A stretch of 64,000 nucleotides of DNA from Cristatella mucedo (GCA_009760855.2 WPIO01000131.1:962501-1026500); one strand, 5' to 3'. Positions 9,991 through 21,905 are shown, counted from the first letter of the stretch. Numbers and translations are program-made. The notes: a model not told the origin generated them from the letters alone.

Positions 9991-12315
9991 TGTTTTTCTT
10001 CACATCGGACTGTTTACTATCACGGAAATTCCCTCTCTGTCACAGCGTATGTTCAGGCATAAGCTTACAACTCTGAAGTTTACTAGGACTACGGGTATGT
10101 AGTAAGCCAATGATTGCATCGATAAATTACAATGATTTGCAGCCACAAGTGCTTGACTGCAAGTAATGCACACATCCACTCAGACTTAAGCAAATTTCAG
10201 CAGCCTAAAGAGGAATATAAAGAAAACATAAATTGCTGACGATTTCAATGGAATAAGCACTGCAATACATTGCGCTCGGACGTCACGTTTCCACGATGGA
10301 GGTTCGTCATCCTTGAATTGTCCACGATTTTTGCCACACTCAAGCGTTTGCTAAACCGCACTTCATACATTATTGTACTAAGTAAAGGAGCCTACTACTA
10401 ATCACACTTTTCATCACTGAAGGTGATGAAAAAGTAGCTTAGATGTAGCCATCATCACCAGATTCCCATAGTTACAGTGATCGATAACTTAGCATTGAAG
10501 AAACTCTTCATTAATTGTTTTTGTATGCCTGAATCAGAATGGATTGCAAAGATTTGAAAGCGACGATGAAGTGTCAAATATGATGGAATCATGATTCCAA
10601 ATACGTTGGTAGAATTTTTTCTATGATGAAAGAACAGTCGCTTTCGCTTTTTGTGATGAAAACTATCCTTTTCACCACGAATTGCATGTTTAGCTCCAGT
10701 GGTTGACTTACTAGTAGCAGACACTTAGTCATGGTTTTACTCGCACAATCTTAGCTTCCGGCGTCGCCCAAATGGCACCCTCAGATTCTTGCTTAATGAC
10801 TGGTGGTGAGTGCAGATTTTAGCCGGAAATAAATAAAATCTCCAGGGCATCAAGAATGAGAATTGTGATCAATATCACCCTCATCTTCATACAATTTCTC
10901 TATTGGCAATTGATGACTGCATCTGCTTGCTAACTAGCCATGGCAGATCACTGAATGACCTGCCTCATAGCAGTCACTATAGAAGTCCTCAAGATCTTCT
11001 GGAATTTAACTCTCAGTTCATATAACAAGACTACAATATTATCATAAAACTAAAATCAGTGCCAATAAAAATGAATTCGGAGATATTGCGATACTGCTAT
11101 CATTACCACCATAAACATAGAGCAACTGAAATTTTTTTTTAAGTTACAACACAAAGTGTTCCAAATTAGCCCCAACACTATTTGAAGATATAGCCCATGT
11201 TAGTTCTTACATAATGGCCTCTGGTGGTTCCTTCTGCATTGTTGAACTGGGCAACAGCGGTTAATCCAAAACTTGGCGTCGTTAAACGGTAGTTTTGTTT
11301 GCTTACCGTTAAAACAGTGTTCTGGTTTACTTAAAAGTAATTATGGGATTGTCGTACGAGTTTTACTAAAATGGCCTCTGACGGTCCAGGCCATTGGAGG
11401 CCATACGATTACCCAGTGTCTGCCCATGTCATACAATTAGGTAGGACTATCCGAAACACTTTGACCAGCAATTTCATATAATTATGATAGCTATGAAACA
11501 CATGTTTTGGAAATGGCAGCTATATCGCTGTAGAAACGCATAAATAAGGACGCTGACCTGGGCAAATCGAGGCAATAGCCGGATAACTCAAGCTTACAAT
11601 TGCATGAAGTGTGGTAAATAAACCCTTAACGTCATTATGAATAATTTTGACTAAAAACTGCAGTCTTCTGACGAATACTGTGAAAATGCGAGCTGTATTG
11701 CAGTTATTCGTGTGTCCTTAACTACACAAAGTTACAAGTTAGACCTCAGGTTTGCACCTCGACTGCTAAGTTGTTCGCCAACCTATATGTCTTCCTAGTT
11801 AATAATCGATGGAGCTGTTACAAAGGGCAGTCATCGGCCAGTTCTTGAAAAGCAGCACAAACATCGTCACCGAAGAACGAAGCCAAGAAATAAAACTGAT
11901 AGAATTTGCATTCGTTGGATTTCGTCGTCACGGTATTCAGTTCCAGGAGTGAAATCTTGAATCTTGTACTGCAGATTCCGTCCGAGATGGAAATACTAAC
12001 CAATTAGATGCTCTAAAAAAGGTTGGCTAAACTAGCATCATGCCTGACTTCTGCAATTCTGTAATGATATCAGCCAAGAATACATGTTTGTAATAATACC
12101 ACTTATCAAAAGTGAACGTAGTATTATTCCTGCCACACAAGCCACCAAGGCAATAATTATTTCATTTTGGTATGATCTGACCAATTAAGCCACTTGACCC
12201 AGCCTGTTATTTTTCGCCAGCACGAATTTTTCACACTCCACCCTGCTGGCAGCCTCTTCTCCCTACAGTGATATGTACTTCTGAGAAATTGCTTTCACAG
12301 GCAACTTCAGTGCCG

Positions 12316-12323
12316 TATATATT
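12316..12323 (+). promoter_or_regulatory. TATA-like box of lectin A
   Basis: TATATATT lies about 55 bp upstream of a leader-exon donor. The motif and the following TTTGTAACTGGCATCTCACGC-type stretch are conserved at the equivalent places of lectin B (47,512-47,520, minus) and decayed lectin D (20,446-20,458). The conservation and the spacing to the inferred start (about 12,345) suggest a core promoter. Confidence 0.55.
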
Positions 12324-12344
12324 GATCGATTTGTAACTGGCATC

Positions 12345-12371
12345 TCACGCTATCGGAAAGCAGCTTGAGCA
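12345..12371 (+). other. Lectin A untranslated leader exon (inferred)
   Basis: The stretch ends in AGCA followed by GTAAGT, a strong splice donor at 12,372. The next acceptor, TTCTTTAG at 12,481-12,488, precedes the signal-peptide exon. The donor is conserved in lectin B (47,463). The 5' end is only estimated from the distance to the TATA-like box. Confidence 0.5.
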
Positions 12372-12488
12372 GTAAGTAATTGCTTAACGGCAGAACCAGC
12401 TGCCTTTTTAGGACTTAAGTTATTTGGAAATCTCAAAGGTGATGACACTGCACGTTAAGTAATATTATTGAGCTTTTCTTTTCTTTAG

Positions 12489-12561
12489 AATCTAAACAAT
12501 CATGAGAGTGTGCTTTTTGCTGTGTGCTTTCTTCTTGGTTGGAAGCAGCTTCAGCGAAAAT
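12489..12561 (+). CDS. Lectin A exon 2: start codon and signal peptide
   Basis: The TTTAG acceptor at 12,481-12,488 leads to ATG at 12,502. Twenty codons read MRVCFLLCAFFLVGSSFSEN, a typical secretory signal, ending in phase 0 at a perfect GTAAGT donor (12,562). The start is supported by the identical layout in copy B (MKVYLLLGAFFLVGCSFSKN). Confidence 0.8.
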
Positions 12562-15500
12562 GTAAGTGGCACTAAAAATGAGCCGGCCGTTGAGCTAACA
12601 GTGTTGCTTAATGGCTAGACTGTCAGCCTCAGTTTAAATACAATTTTCATGCTTCGATTGTGCAGGTGAGTGGGACGCAGGAAGTGGAGACTAAGGATGA
12701 GAATGACGAGCAATCTGAACGTAAGTCAATGCTAGATTAGAGATTTCCACATCAACCCTGAATAATGATAACTTATTGCCAAGTCAGTCTGATTTCCTCA
12801 GGAATATGATAAAGAACCTAGGCGTGCCATCAGTAGTGTTTTAGGCTATTAGGCATTTTCTCAACAGTAAAGGGTGATATGTGTCATGTGTGATCCTTAC
12901 GACTTACATTGGAATAAGCTTTAGCGAATGATACCGATGTCATGCAAAATTATCACACATCCCTCTTTGATTAACACCACAGTTTTCTGCCACTTCATGG
13001 GCGATGAATCAATTATTCCGTATTTGCTCAATCTATTGAGGCTTATTTTTTAGATATGTTAACAGAGCCGATTAAGCCGAGTTGTTCACTTGAGAAAGAG
13101 GTAGGAGTCGAGGTTTTGTGAAAGAAATACAGAGATTTTAATGTTGAATTGAGCTTCAATAAATGAGGCTTTGATAAGGCTGTAGAGTCAAACTCTGACT
13201 TCGTGGGGCTGCCCCTGACGAGATGAAGGTCGTCTAAACTGGTATGGGGTAAGGCATATAAAGACCATTGCACTCTTATGTTGGTTAATCGGCCACTTTA
13301 ACGGTTACTGATTTCTTTTCAAATTCCGTAGGAATGCTATAATAGCATATGTAAGGCTATGCTGGTATAGTATACACTCCTTAAATATTAGACAAATTCT
13401 TTCTCCAGTTAGATGCTGAAATTAATATCTTATATACGAAACACATTCAGGGCTAAAATGGCATACATTGCATTATATTTCCTATTCAAGGACCAGCTCA
13501 GATTAGCTATGCCCTCTGATCCCTGGATCAGATTATTACCATCACACTTTAAACTAGCTGCTAACTTTGAAGCTGAGATGCGGTAATAAATGTGACTTTA
13601 TTAGATCTGAATACGTTAGAAGTCGCAAATATTAAGGTCTAATATTAGAGGTTCAGTCAAGGACCCTGAATAAGTCTGAAGTCCCTTCAGAAAATCACGA
13701 CACATTAAATTTTAATGGTAGTATATTTTGCCTAATTTTTGATTCCACGTTGTTAGTGCCTGCACTATGTTCACCTCTCAACAAATTGCGTCGGTTTTTG
13801 TGTTCCTATTGAAAAGCTTTTCGTTTAAAATAGATTTACTGATTTGAGAATGAGAATTAATCGGCTGGCAATATTTTAAGCAACGTTTAAAATGAGAAGC
13901 CTTCAAGAAAATAATTTGGCGTTGCAGTTGCACTAAAGCAGCAGCAATTAGCAGTAGTGGCATTGAAGTATTGCCTTTAGTGAATGCTTGGCCCGATCAA
14001 GCTGTTGCGGCTAAAAGTAACACCCGGCAGCTGATCACAAATCATGATCATGCTCGTATATTAGAAAGCCAAGCGAAGTGATGGCATTATTAACCTCTGA
14101 AAACCTTGTAGCACTCCTTGAGGACTTTCAAAACGGGTGTATACTATACAAATTGTGTGGGCCAGGGTACACTCAAAAAGGTTATTTCCAACGTTTGCAG
14201 TACCTATACATTCAATGAAGTGCACATCAGCATTATTAACTAGTGTTGCTTCTCATCTGCCTGTCGCCTCGTATTTTTACATGAATCACAGCAAGTGCAT
14301 CTGACTTATGTGTCCGTGCAAATTCCATCTATCCCTAATTCTACATAATAACTATACGATTCAGTTAATTATTTATTCGTACCATAATTGTTTCTGTGAT
14401 TGGAGAGCTTTGAATTGGAGGAAAGAAGCCATCAGTTGCATATATTTGTATGCAAATACATCACCGAAGTAATGAAATGTAATGCATCTCCGTCTGTAAC
14501 TCTACAAAGTCAGAAAGACCATGTGGGTGTTACGCAGGAGAGTTTTGTATAGTCCACTCACAGCCTCAGAGCCTTTCCGTACGCATTCGGTACCCTACAG
14601 ACGTAGTCTCACGAAACAAAGAGAAAGTGGGAAGCATGGAAGAGTCAGGAGAGCAGTTGAGGTAATAAGTAGCATACAAGTAGCAGCTGAGGACGCTGAA
14701 AATGATGAGCCCTAGTCGGCAGTAGGAGAGTAGTTGTTGTTGCCTAAGAATCGCGGAAGCGAGTTCCACAGTCTAGGACCTGCAGAGCTAAAGCTTCTGT
14801 CACCAACTGCCTTTAAGCTGAGGAATGGGACAGCTAATTTATTTCCCAAACAGGACCTGAGGATGCGAACAGGCTGAAACTGATGCAGAAGTTCTGCTAG
14901 ATACAAAGGAGCCTAACCGTGGCGTGCCTTGCGGGTCAGCATAAGAACTTTTCTCTGTATCCTTTGCTCAACCGTCTACCATCCTAGCTCTTACAGCAGA
15001 GGAGAAACGTGGTCAAACCACTGGGACTTGAAGACTAGCCTTGCAGCCATATTCATAGCCCGCTGCAGTGGCCTTACAGCTTTCTTTGGTAGCCCAGCCA
15101 AAAGGGAATTACGATAATGAAGCCGAGACAGAACTAAAGAGCTAATTAATATTTTTACAAGCCACTTTGGGAAACTGCTCCTAATCTTAAATAGCGATGG
15201 GATGCGATGGCTAGCTGTAGAAACTGTCTTCTGAATGAACCTTCTGAAATTGAGGCAGCTGTCGAACACGACATTAAATTTCGAGCACGTGGTGACGGTC
15301 GCACAATAGCATCTTCTAATAGAACAGCAAACCTTTTACTCCAGCCACACGCTTATGATGTCCTATGAGCAGCAGCTTGGTTTTATCATAATTTAATTTC
15401 AGGAAGTTTTCAGACATCCAGGATTGAATATCGGTAAGGCATTCAGTTTCTCAGTTGCTGCAGCAGATTCCAACGGCTTAAATGACAAATAAAACTGAGT

Positions 15501-16407
15501 ATCGTCAGCATTGAAGTAGTGACATTGTGCTAGTCTTATTGCTAAAAATAGCTTAATGTCCTATAGTCCTGAACCTTAAACACTGCAAATTCTGTCGATT
15601 AAATTTTTTATCAATTTCTGTATATTTTCTAAAATTGAATTGAATTAAATTGAGGTTAATTGAAATTAAATGACAGTAAGAAATCAAGACAGCCACCTCA
15701 TTTTGAATATATTATAGACTAGCTGCATCTGCTCGAAGTAATATTGTTATTGTTCTCAGCTTTATGCTTCCGATAGTCGTCGCTTCTGGGGACAGTGGAG
15801 CTTGTACTTGTAGAACGTCTCTGGAATAGGAAATACCATTTTGAGGCTACTCCATCAACTTACTTCGAAGCAAAGCGTCGATGCCGTCGTCTGGGCTTGA
15901 CATTAGCTGCAATCAACAACCAAAATGAGAGGGATGAGATCGTTAACTACCTGAAGTCTCACAGAGGCAAGCAAAATCTTACAGATTGCAATACTTTCTC
16001 GGCCAGTGCTTAGATTGTGCCTCTAGCGGGAAACTCCATTACCTACCGGTTTTTTTATTCTCCAGTCAACGGCTTAGCCTGGTGCTCAAGTTTCTAAGTA
16101 GTTTGACACCCGAAATAGTGTGACTTGTGACTTTTTAGAGTTCGATGGACTCAGTGTTTGGATCGGCTTATCGTTTCGACTAGCTAATGGGAAGCATCCA
16201 TCACAGTGGACGTGGGACTGCGGATGTAAACCACTAGGATCGACTGGATACAGTAATTGGGACGCTGGGCAGCCAGATTTTTGGAAAAACGAAGAGTACT
16301 GGACCTTTGTCCGACCAGCAGCATATAACTTCGCCTGGAATGATGTTCCTTCAACAGCAAAAGTTGGATTTGTTTGTCAGAAATGTCGCTATAAACGAAG
16401 ATGCTGA
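12502..16407 (+). CDS. Secreted C-type lectin-like gene, copy A (spliced; possibly disrupted)
   Basis: The exons as I read them are 12,489-12,561 (ATG at 12,502), 12,666-12,720, 15,760-15,966 and 16,139-16,407. They would encode a signal peptide, an acidic linker and a C-type lectin-like domain (CTLD). Fold landmarks are TYFEAKRRC (helix with the first conserved Cys), VWIGL, a QPD motif, WNDV and FVCQKC at the end. QPD together with the nearby Glu and WND are the Ca2+ site-2 residues of galactose-type CTLDs (family knowledge). The usual inner Cys pair is absent (EEYW in place of E-D-C, and Ser after WND), while an extra WDCGC pair is present. With the simplest splicing an in-frame TAG occurs at 15,774-15,776, so this copy may be a pseudogene, or an alternative acceptor may remove the stop. 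The third intron has a GC donor. An AATAAA signal lies at 16,442. Confidence 0.65.
12666..12720 (+). CDS. Lectin A exon 3: acidic linker
   Basis: This is a 55-bp exon between TTGTGCAG and GTAAGT. It reads VSGTQEVETKDENDEQSE plus one base (phase 1). The linker is strongly acidic. Copy B has an exon of exactly the same length with the same borders. Confidence 0.75.
14465..15490 (-). mobile_element. LINE family 2, 3' fragment
   Basis: The minus strand encodes ILISSLVLSRLHYRNSLLAG and AVRPLQRAMNMAARLVF (reverse-transcriptase C-terminal region) around 15,010-15,170. After a decayed gap come FLSLKAVGDRSFSSAGPRLW and NSLPRFLGNNNYSPTAD (14,715-14,850), then a 3' segment ending in ATTACATT-like tail sequence near 14,480. 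Copies are at 27,330 (+), 41,521 (-) and 63,460 (+). The element sits in the third intron of lectin A, antisense to it, and is absent from blocks B and C, so it inserted after duplication. Confidence 0.85.
15760..15966 (+). CDS. Lectin A exon 4: N-terminal half of the CTLD, with in-frame TAG
   Basis: The acceptor TTGTTCTCAG (15,750-15,759) continues phase 1 from the linker exon. The frame reads LCFR then TAG (15,774-15,776), then continues open through KYHFEATPSTYFEAKRRC and LGLTLAAINN to LKSHR. It ends at AGAG followed by GCAAGC, a GC-type donor at 15,967. The phase (1) and residue joining (G plus AG gives Glu) fit the next exon exactly. Copy B has TTT at the TAG position; copy C also has TAG. 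Confidence 0.65.
16139..16407 (+). CDS. Lectin A exon 5: C-terminal half of the CTLD and stop
   Basis: The acceptor TGACTTTTTAG ends at 16,138. The exon reads FDGLSVWIGLSFRLANGKH, QWTWDCGCKPLGSTG, NWDAGQPDFWKNEEYW, then FAWNDVPSTAKVGFVCQKC, and stops with TGA at 16,405. QPD and WND make it a likely Ca2+-dependent galactose-type sugar site by family rule. A basic RYKRRC tail follows the last CTLD cysteine. Confidence 0.8.
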
Positions 16408-16441
16408 TAAACTAGGAATGCATAATCCATACTCTCAGCAC

Positions 16442-16447
16442 AATAAA
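16442..16447 (+). terminator. Poly(A) signal of lectin A
   Basis: AATAAA lies 35 bp after the TGA stop. The equivalent signal in copy B is at 45,559-45,564 on the minus strand. Confidence 0.7.
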
Positions 16448-17439
16448 AAGTGAGCATTTGTAAGCAATACCACATTCAGTTTGCAGTTGTATCTTCAACT
16501 TTAGGAATGCTTTCCAAATAGTTTTGCTTGCAATAATGAATTATTGAGTGCTAAGTTTGGTAAAGCAGGTTCAGTGCGGTTTTCAGCTAAGTGAAACAGA
16601 CCTAAGTCCTAGAAGGCCATGGGGTCTAAGTATTCACTGTTCTCTGTCTCTGAATATTGATAATGAACAATGCATATCTATGATGGAGACAGACGACTAG
16701 ACTTTATTGACTGAGAAATTAGTTTTGCACTGATCTTACCAGCCACTGGCATAGCTTTTCTCGGCAATCATGAAAACTTGCATTCGCAGAAGTCTAGCTT
16801 TGATACATTGAAAAAGCCTAGCAATTTGATCAATGCCATTATTTTTGCTGTAAACAGTGCCCACCGAGAACGTCGTGTCTTTGCAGGCCAAACAGACATG
16901 TTGTAGGACATGCAGGTCCACTACGCCACTGACTAAACACACAATTTCAAAGCGTAGCGTATGCTTGGTGGCATGATACAGTAATAACATGCCCAATCAG
17001 TTTATTTTGACGTGCACAGTATCGGCACTAAAACGCTCACAGGGGGCATGGCACTATACCTTGCAATTGCTGCAAGGAACTAGTGAATGTTAACAGCATC
17101 TTTTTAAATTTCTCCTAGTCTGGAATATTGTGTCGTTTTTCGTGGACGAGTTCCGGGCTTTCGATGCACACTGATTACAAGACATGGAGCCCTTAGGATT
17201 ACATGTACGTTTAGGGGATAGCTAAGCACTTTGAGCTGGCAGAGCTGGTGGTCGGGTTACTACTCTAGCTGAGAAGTAGTCTAATGGGCAAGTTTTAATA
17301 TGATTGCTAAGCTGTGTGAAAACTTTCCACCATAGGTGCTGCTTGCTTTTTTGGTTATTAGGATTAAGATTTCTTAGGCATTGATTCTCCATTGTTATTC
17401 GTTTCAATAAACCATGGAGATCAATGGTGAAAGTGCATT

Positions 17440-18000
17440 AATAATAATATTATTATTATTAATTATAACATGATAATGGGTGACATGCACAGGGCCAGGA
17501 TGCAAGTGAGGTTCGTGGCAGATGCGACAGTGTCAGCATGAATACACACATAAAGGTCGAATCACAGGGACCCACTAAATGCTGTCCTATATAAGTGTGG
17601 TTATAAGTTCTTTTTAAATGTAGTCAAATAAGGGGATGTCGTGATGCCAGTCAGGAGCGAGTTCCAGGCTTTTGCAGCATACGAACTAAATGCACCGACT
17701 CCAAAGGATTTGAGCTTTTTACGATTTATGGATAAGCACTTCGATTCCGAAAAGAAGGGTATTATATGCTTGGTCTAAGGATTTACTGGATCTGAGAGAT
17801 ACATTAGGGCCAAAGAATGAAGTGACATAAAAGTGAGCGACAAAACCTTGAAGTCAATCCGTTGCTTGACTGGTAGCCGGAACGGGTCGGCAAGAAGCTG
17901 TGTGATATGGCAACGTCAATGCTCACGACAGACAAGCGTACCTGCAGAGTTTTTCAACAGCTGGAAGTAGCCAATTGCACATTTAGTAGCACGGTAAGTA
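17440..18000 (-). mobile_element. LINE family 1 3' fragment
   Basis: The ATT-type tail is at 17,440-17,465. The minus strand then shows the 3' untranslated landmarks (CACAGTGTCAGC-equivalent near 17,528; CACTAAATGCTGTCC near 17,571) and the decayed LPVKQRI segment near 17,860, whose plus-strand complement reads CAATCCGTTGCTTGACTGG. The ARLVC-equivalent is near 17,930. The 5' limit is unclear and could reach about 18,290. Confidence 0.75.
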
Positions 18001-18299
18001 AACTGGAAGTGGTGCAGAGTGACACAAGCAACGTTGGAGAGAGGCAGTCCTGGTTCCAGCTTACATTCCAATCGAAAGCGCCTGATTAAAACGCCCAAAA
18101 GACTTGTGAGTTGTGAATTAGTGACGTCTACCTTGAATGTCGAGTTCGATGCCACCGGTTTGTGTTCAGTGTCAGCAGGTAAGAAGGCCAGAATTATTAT
18201 GAGCTTGCAACGATGAATGCAGTAGCACGTAACTTCGGAACTCACTTGCTTTGTAACGGTACACTTTAATCCTGTACCAAAGCGAGTCTGCATGCCCTA

Positions 18300-19060
18300 T
18301 CACACTGGCATCGAATGGTATTCTCTTCAATAACTGAGCTAAATTAGTATTTAACGGATTTAGTAAGGTAATATTCGCTTGCTGAATTCGAAAATATATG
18401 CTGCTGCATTTAGGTGAACTTTGGCAAAATAAGTACTTACGTAGTTAGCGAGTTTTACTTGCTAAAACGCAAGAAGAAATTAAAAGTACACATCTGTTAC
18501 CTGTTGTTAGATTTAAAGTATACTATATCGTGGTTGGCAATGACGTGAGACTATGCAAGAGAAGGAATTATTAGAACAAGCGGAACAATTGCTGAAAACT
18601 GAACTGCACCCTAGCTTAACAGATTCTTGAATGGTAAGAAATTGTAGCATTTTAGGACGGCTGACATATTCGACATGTTAACCCGTCGCACAGCGAGAAT
18701 TTATAGGTTGATGCTACAAATAACGTCTACAGAGTCAAGGCAGAAGTTGCACTCTAATAAGCTCCGGGTTTGACTTGTCAACCAAAAGGAAATCCAAAGG
18801 GTGATTGCATTGCAATGCATTTCCGGTGTAGCCTGTTAATTGAAAATGTTTTCCGTCTTCTGCAAGCCAGTTTCTACCCTGAACAGAGGAGGGGTTTCAA
18901 GCAACTAACGGCAGAAACGTATCGACTTCTTTCATTGCATTTTATTTACTAATCCTTTAAATATATTTTACACTAACATTCTACATCTGCTAGATAGCCC
19001 TGGTTAGCATAGCAGAGTAAAATTCCTACGGCAAGAGATCCCTTCTCTCGTACAGTCAAA
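18300..19060. other. Unrecognised intergenic DNA
   Basis: No coding or repeat signature can be named. The 60-codon open frame at 18,770-18,952 has no visible domain. Confidence 0.45.
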
Positions 19061-19065
19061 TTTAT

Positions 19066-19165
19066 TGAGCCGTAATGGCACAATTGGTAAGGCGGTTAAT
19101 TTTCACACACCAACGGTCCCGAGGTTGTGGGTTTGAATCCTTCGTTGGCTGATTCTTTTTTGCGA
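19066..19165 (+). mobile_element. SINE family 2 head, plus strand
   Basis: GAGCCGTAATGGCACAATTGG carries an A-box-like motif, and GGTTTGAATCC (about 19,129) is a good B box. The spacing and the GTCCCGAGGTTGTGGG between them match the heads at 23,850 and 35,671. It is SINE-like rather than a functional tRNA, because no consistent acceptor stem forms. Confidence 0.65.
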
Positions 19166-20639
19166 CAGCAGTGCCTCAAGCAACACACGAAAGGACCATG
19201 GTCTAATATTGCCATTACATGTATCCCTACTTAAGCGATATCTGGTACTTCAACACAATTACACTACATTAAACTGTGACTAGGTTATGGAAGGGAGCCT
19301 AATGGCTTCATTAGACCTCCCAGTTATAAAATAAAAGTGGCTAAGAATGACCGGCAAGATATTAAAGATGTTATAAGGAAGTAGTAATAAGCAGTTGAGG
19401 AACATTCAGTTTATTGATATGCCATACCAAAATCATAACCGATCTCGAAGTTTGCCCTTTTATGTAAAAATGAGGCTTCCCATATCTGTCTCACAGAATC
19501 TATTTACCTTCAACAGGTTGACTTACACGATGCAGGTGCTGATTGATTGGTTCATCAGCAGCATGGACGGATACCCCAGCTTCCGTCGTCAGATGAATAC
19601 TACCCTCAGATTCCTTTTCAACCACTAGTGCTGAGCACATACTTAATCAATTTTGAATCAGCATCTCGCCTATCAGGTCGCGCTTGCACTCTTGCCATTT
19701 GTTGAACAAATCTTTCTGTTAACTCGTCCATTCAGACAACTTAGTAGCCTGCCAATTAGAAATCTTTTGAGCTATCCAAAACATCTTCCCTACTTAACGT
19801 CTTTATTGATCTAAAAGAATACAACGTTATATATAGGCCTTGCTCAGTGTGACTAAAAATTAAGAATTTAACTTTTTTTACTTTGTTCAAGCCACGTACT
19901 ATTCAACAAAGCTAGCGAGCAGCACCAGTTGGACCGCTGCACCAATAGCACATTGGTCATGGCCAGAAGCGTGACAATGCATTATGATAAAGAGTGTTCC
20001 GAGGTCACCGAGGAAATTTCATGGCATAGTGCACGGTCTTCCCAAGGCATTACCTCAATTCGATTCAATTCAATTCTATTCAATTTCTTATTCGCGTAGA
20101 CCAGCCAGCCTCCGTGTGCAATAAAACTTCGATGCAGCAGCCATTTAGTCAATAAGCCTCGCGAAACTGCATTTTGATTTCGAGTTATAGCGAAAGACAT
20201 TTCAAGTCTAACAAATAAATTACACCATATGTCAGTTCTAATGCAATGGCCTCTGCATTTTCGAACAGAGATATATTTACTATACCAAATTTAGGCTCGT
20301 CAAACCGTTGTTTCGCTTCCTTATTTTAAAAACAGTGTTCCGGGTTCACTCACACATTTTTATGAGATTGCCGAACGGACCACCTACAGTTACGTTACCT
20401 TATATTTGCCTACCACAAAATCGTTGTCACCGTCCTCAACAGTGCGATATAAATATACATCAGTTTGTAACTGGCGTCTCACTCTCCTGCTACGTGGCTT
20501 TAGTGGTAAATAATCGATTTGTTGTGGAACCTGTTTCCATGTGGCGGCTTAGTTATTTAAAAATTGTAAAGCCATGTCACTGCTCATTAATAGTGCAGTG
20601 GTTCGTTTCGTTTTGCTTAGAATCCTAGCCAACAGTTAA

Positions 20640-20850
20640 ATCTTCTTGCTGGGGTGGGCTTTCCTCGTGGTCGGAAGCAGCATCGGCAAACATGCAAGTT
20701 TCACTTCAAAGGAGCATGCTGCTGAGCGAACAGTGTTGTTAATTAGCCTGACTGTAAGGATTAGCTTGTTTGTTTTTTTAAGCGTCGATTGCGCCAGTGA
20801 GCTGGGCACACGACATAATGACTGTAGACGCGAGTAACGAGGAATCTGAA
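20640..20850 (+). pseudogene. Decayed signal-peptide and linker exons, lectin copy D
   Basis: The hydrophobic stretch WAFLVVGSSIGKH matches FFLVGSSFSEN of copy A, but the ATG is lost (upstream bases AATCTTCTTGCTGG). The donor reads CAT followed by GCAAGT, a GC-type site at 20,694 in place of GTAAGT. The linker exon equivalent (20,790-20,850) lacks the GTAAGT donor. No CTLD follows. Confidence 0.6.
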
Positions 20851-21764
20851 ATTATGTCCATGCTGGATAACCGAGTTTCATATCACACCGAGTAATGATA
20901 ATTTATTTATCGACCAGACTGACTTCCTCTAGTTCCCGACTAAACAAAGAGCCCAGACGTGCTCTCAGTGTTGATAAAGACGGTTTAGCCTTTTTTGCAA
21001 CATTGAAGTGTTATATGCACAAAATAACGTCTTTCAGCCTTCAATCCATACAAGTCGATGTAACTAATGATATTATTTCCGAAGTAATGCGACGTTATCA
21101 CATTTTGCATTTATTAATTGAGATTTGACCAATACAATTTGGCGTTGATCTAATACCTTTCCTAATGTTTAATTACATTACACATAATTTCCTAATGAGC
21201 TGATTAAACTAAGTTTTTTTGAAAGAAAAAGTTATGAAATGGTGCAAGTTTACTGATAAAACAAAATTTGTTAATATTGTCATCATTACACTTCAAATAT
21301 CTTCAATTGAATTGTGTATGTAAATTCAAACGTGTCCAAACTTTCCTAAACTGTGATAGGGAACATAGCTACAGCAACGTTGAATCGAGATCGACGAACA
21401 AGGCTTGCATTGGGCTTTTGTTAGTCACATTCTGAAATACCCAGGGTTGCCCCTGAAGAGATAGTCGTTACGTAAACTTGTATGGTATTGGCATTAGACA
21501 TCCATACTCGTATGTTAATTTTAAGCGAGGTTTCCCAATTTAGAAAAAAAATTTGAAATTCATAGGTAACTCTAAATTAACTCAAGCAAGTTTAGGATGA
21601 TATACAATGCCTCAATACAAGTTCAACCAGTTTCGCAAGTTACCTGCCGAAAGTACCTTCTCAGATATTTGTTCATCACTAATCGATTTTAAAATAATGA
21701 AAATTCAGAAATTTTGATAAGCCCTAAAGCCCTACAAAAATGCTTTCAAATGCCAAGTAAGTTT

Positions 21765-21905
21765 GGCCCAGTAATTAAGGTGCTCTCCCGACCTATATAT
21801 GGTCGAGTTCGTGATCTTCAGCCTTGAGGCATACCTGAATTAAAGGAATAGAGATTAGGTTCTCCCAAGGCTCTATACAAAGATTTTATATTTACTTATT
21901 TTATT
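21765..21905 (+). mobile_element. tRNA-derived SINE, family 1 (decayed)
   Basis: GTTTGGCCCAGTAATTAAGG, then TCTCCCGACC, GAGGCATACCTGAATT and GAGATTAGGTTCTC occur in the same order as in the 9,270 and 50,315 copies. The B box is badly decayed. Confidence 0.65.

Larger units (their letters stand above)
10050..17430 (+). repeat. Lectin duplication block A
   Basis: This is the plus-strand copy of the lectin block. It contains the lectin A exons (12,489-16,407) and flanks that align, in inverted order, to block B (49,300-43,000) and block C (63,200-59,000). Examples: TAGCTCCAGTGGTTGACTTA (10,690) corresponds to 53,525 and 49,190; the GTAGCACTCCTTGAGGAC stretch (14,110) is the inverse of 46,860 and 63,080; CTTTTCTCGGCAATC (16,756) is the inverse of 45,285 and 61,410; CAAGGAACTAGTGAATG (17,073) is the inverse of 61,110. 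Inside it, a LINE family 2 fragment is inserted (14,465-15,490) that B and C lack. Confidence 0.7.

Noticed and set aside
19066-19165. Functional tRNA gene
   Set aside because: A and B boxes are present but no consistent acceptor stem forms, and the sequence matches the SINE family 2 head at other sites.
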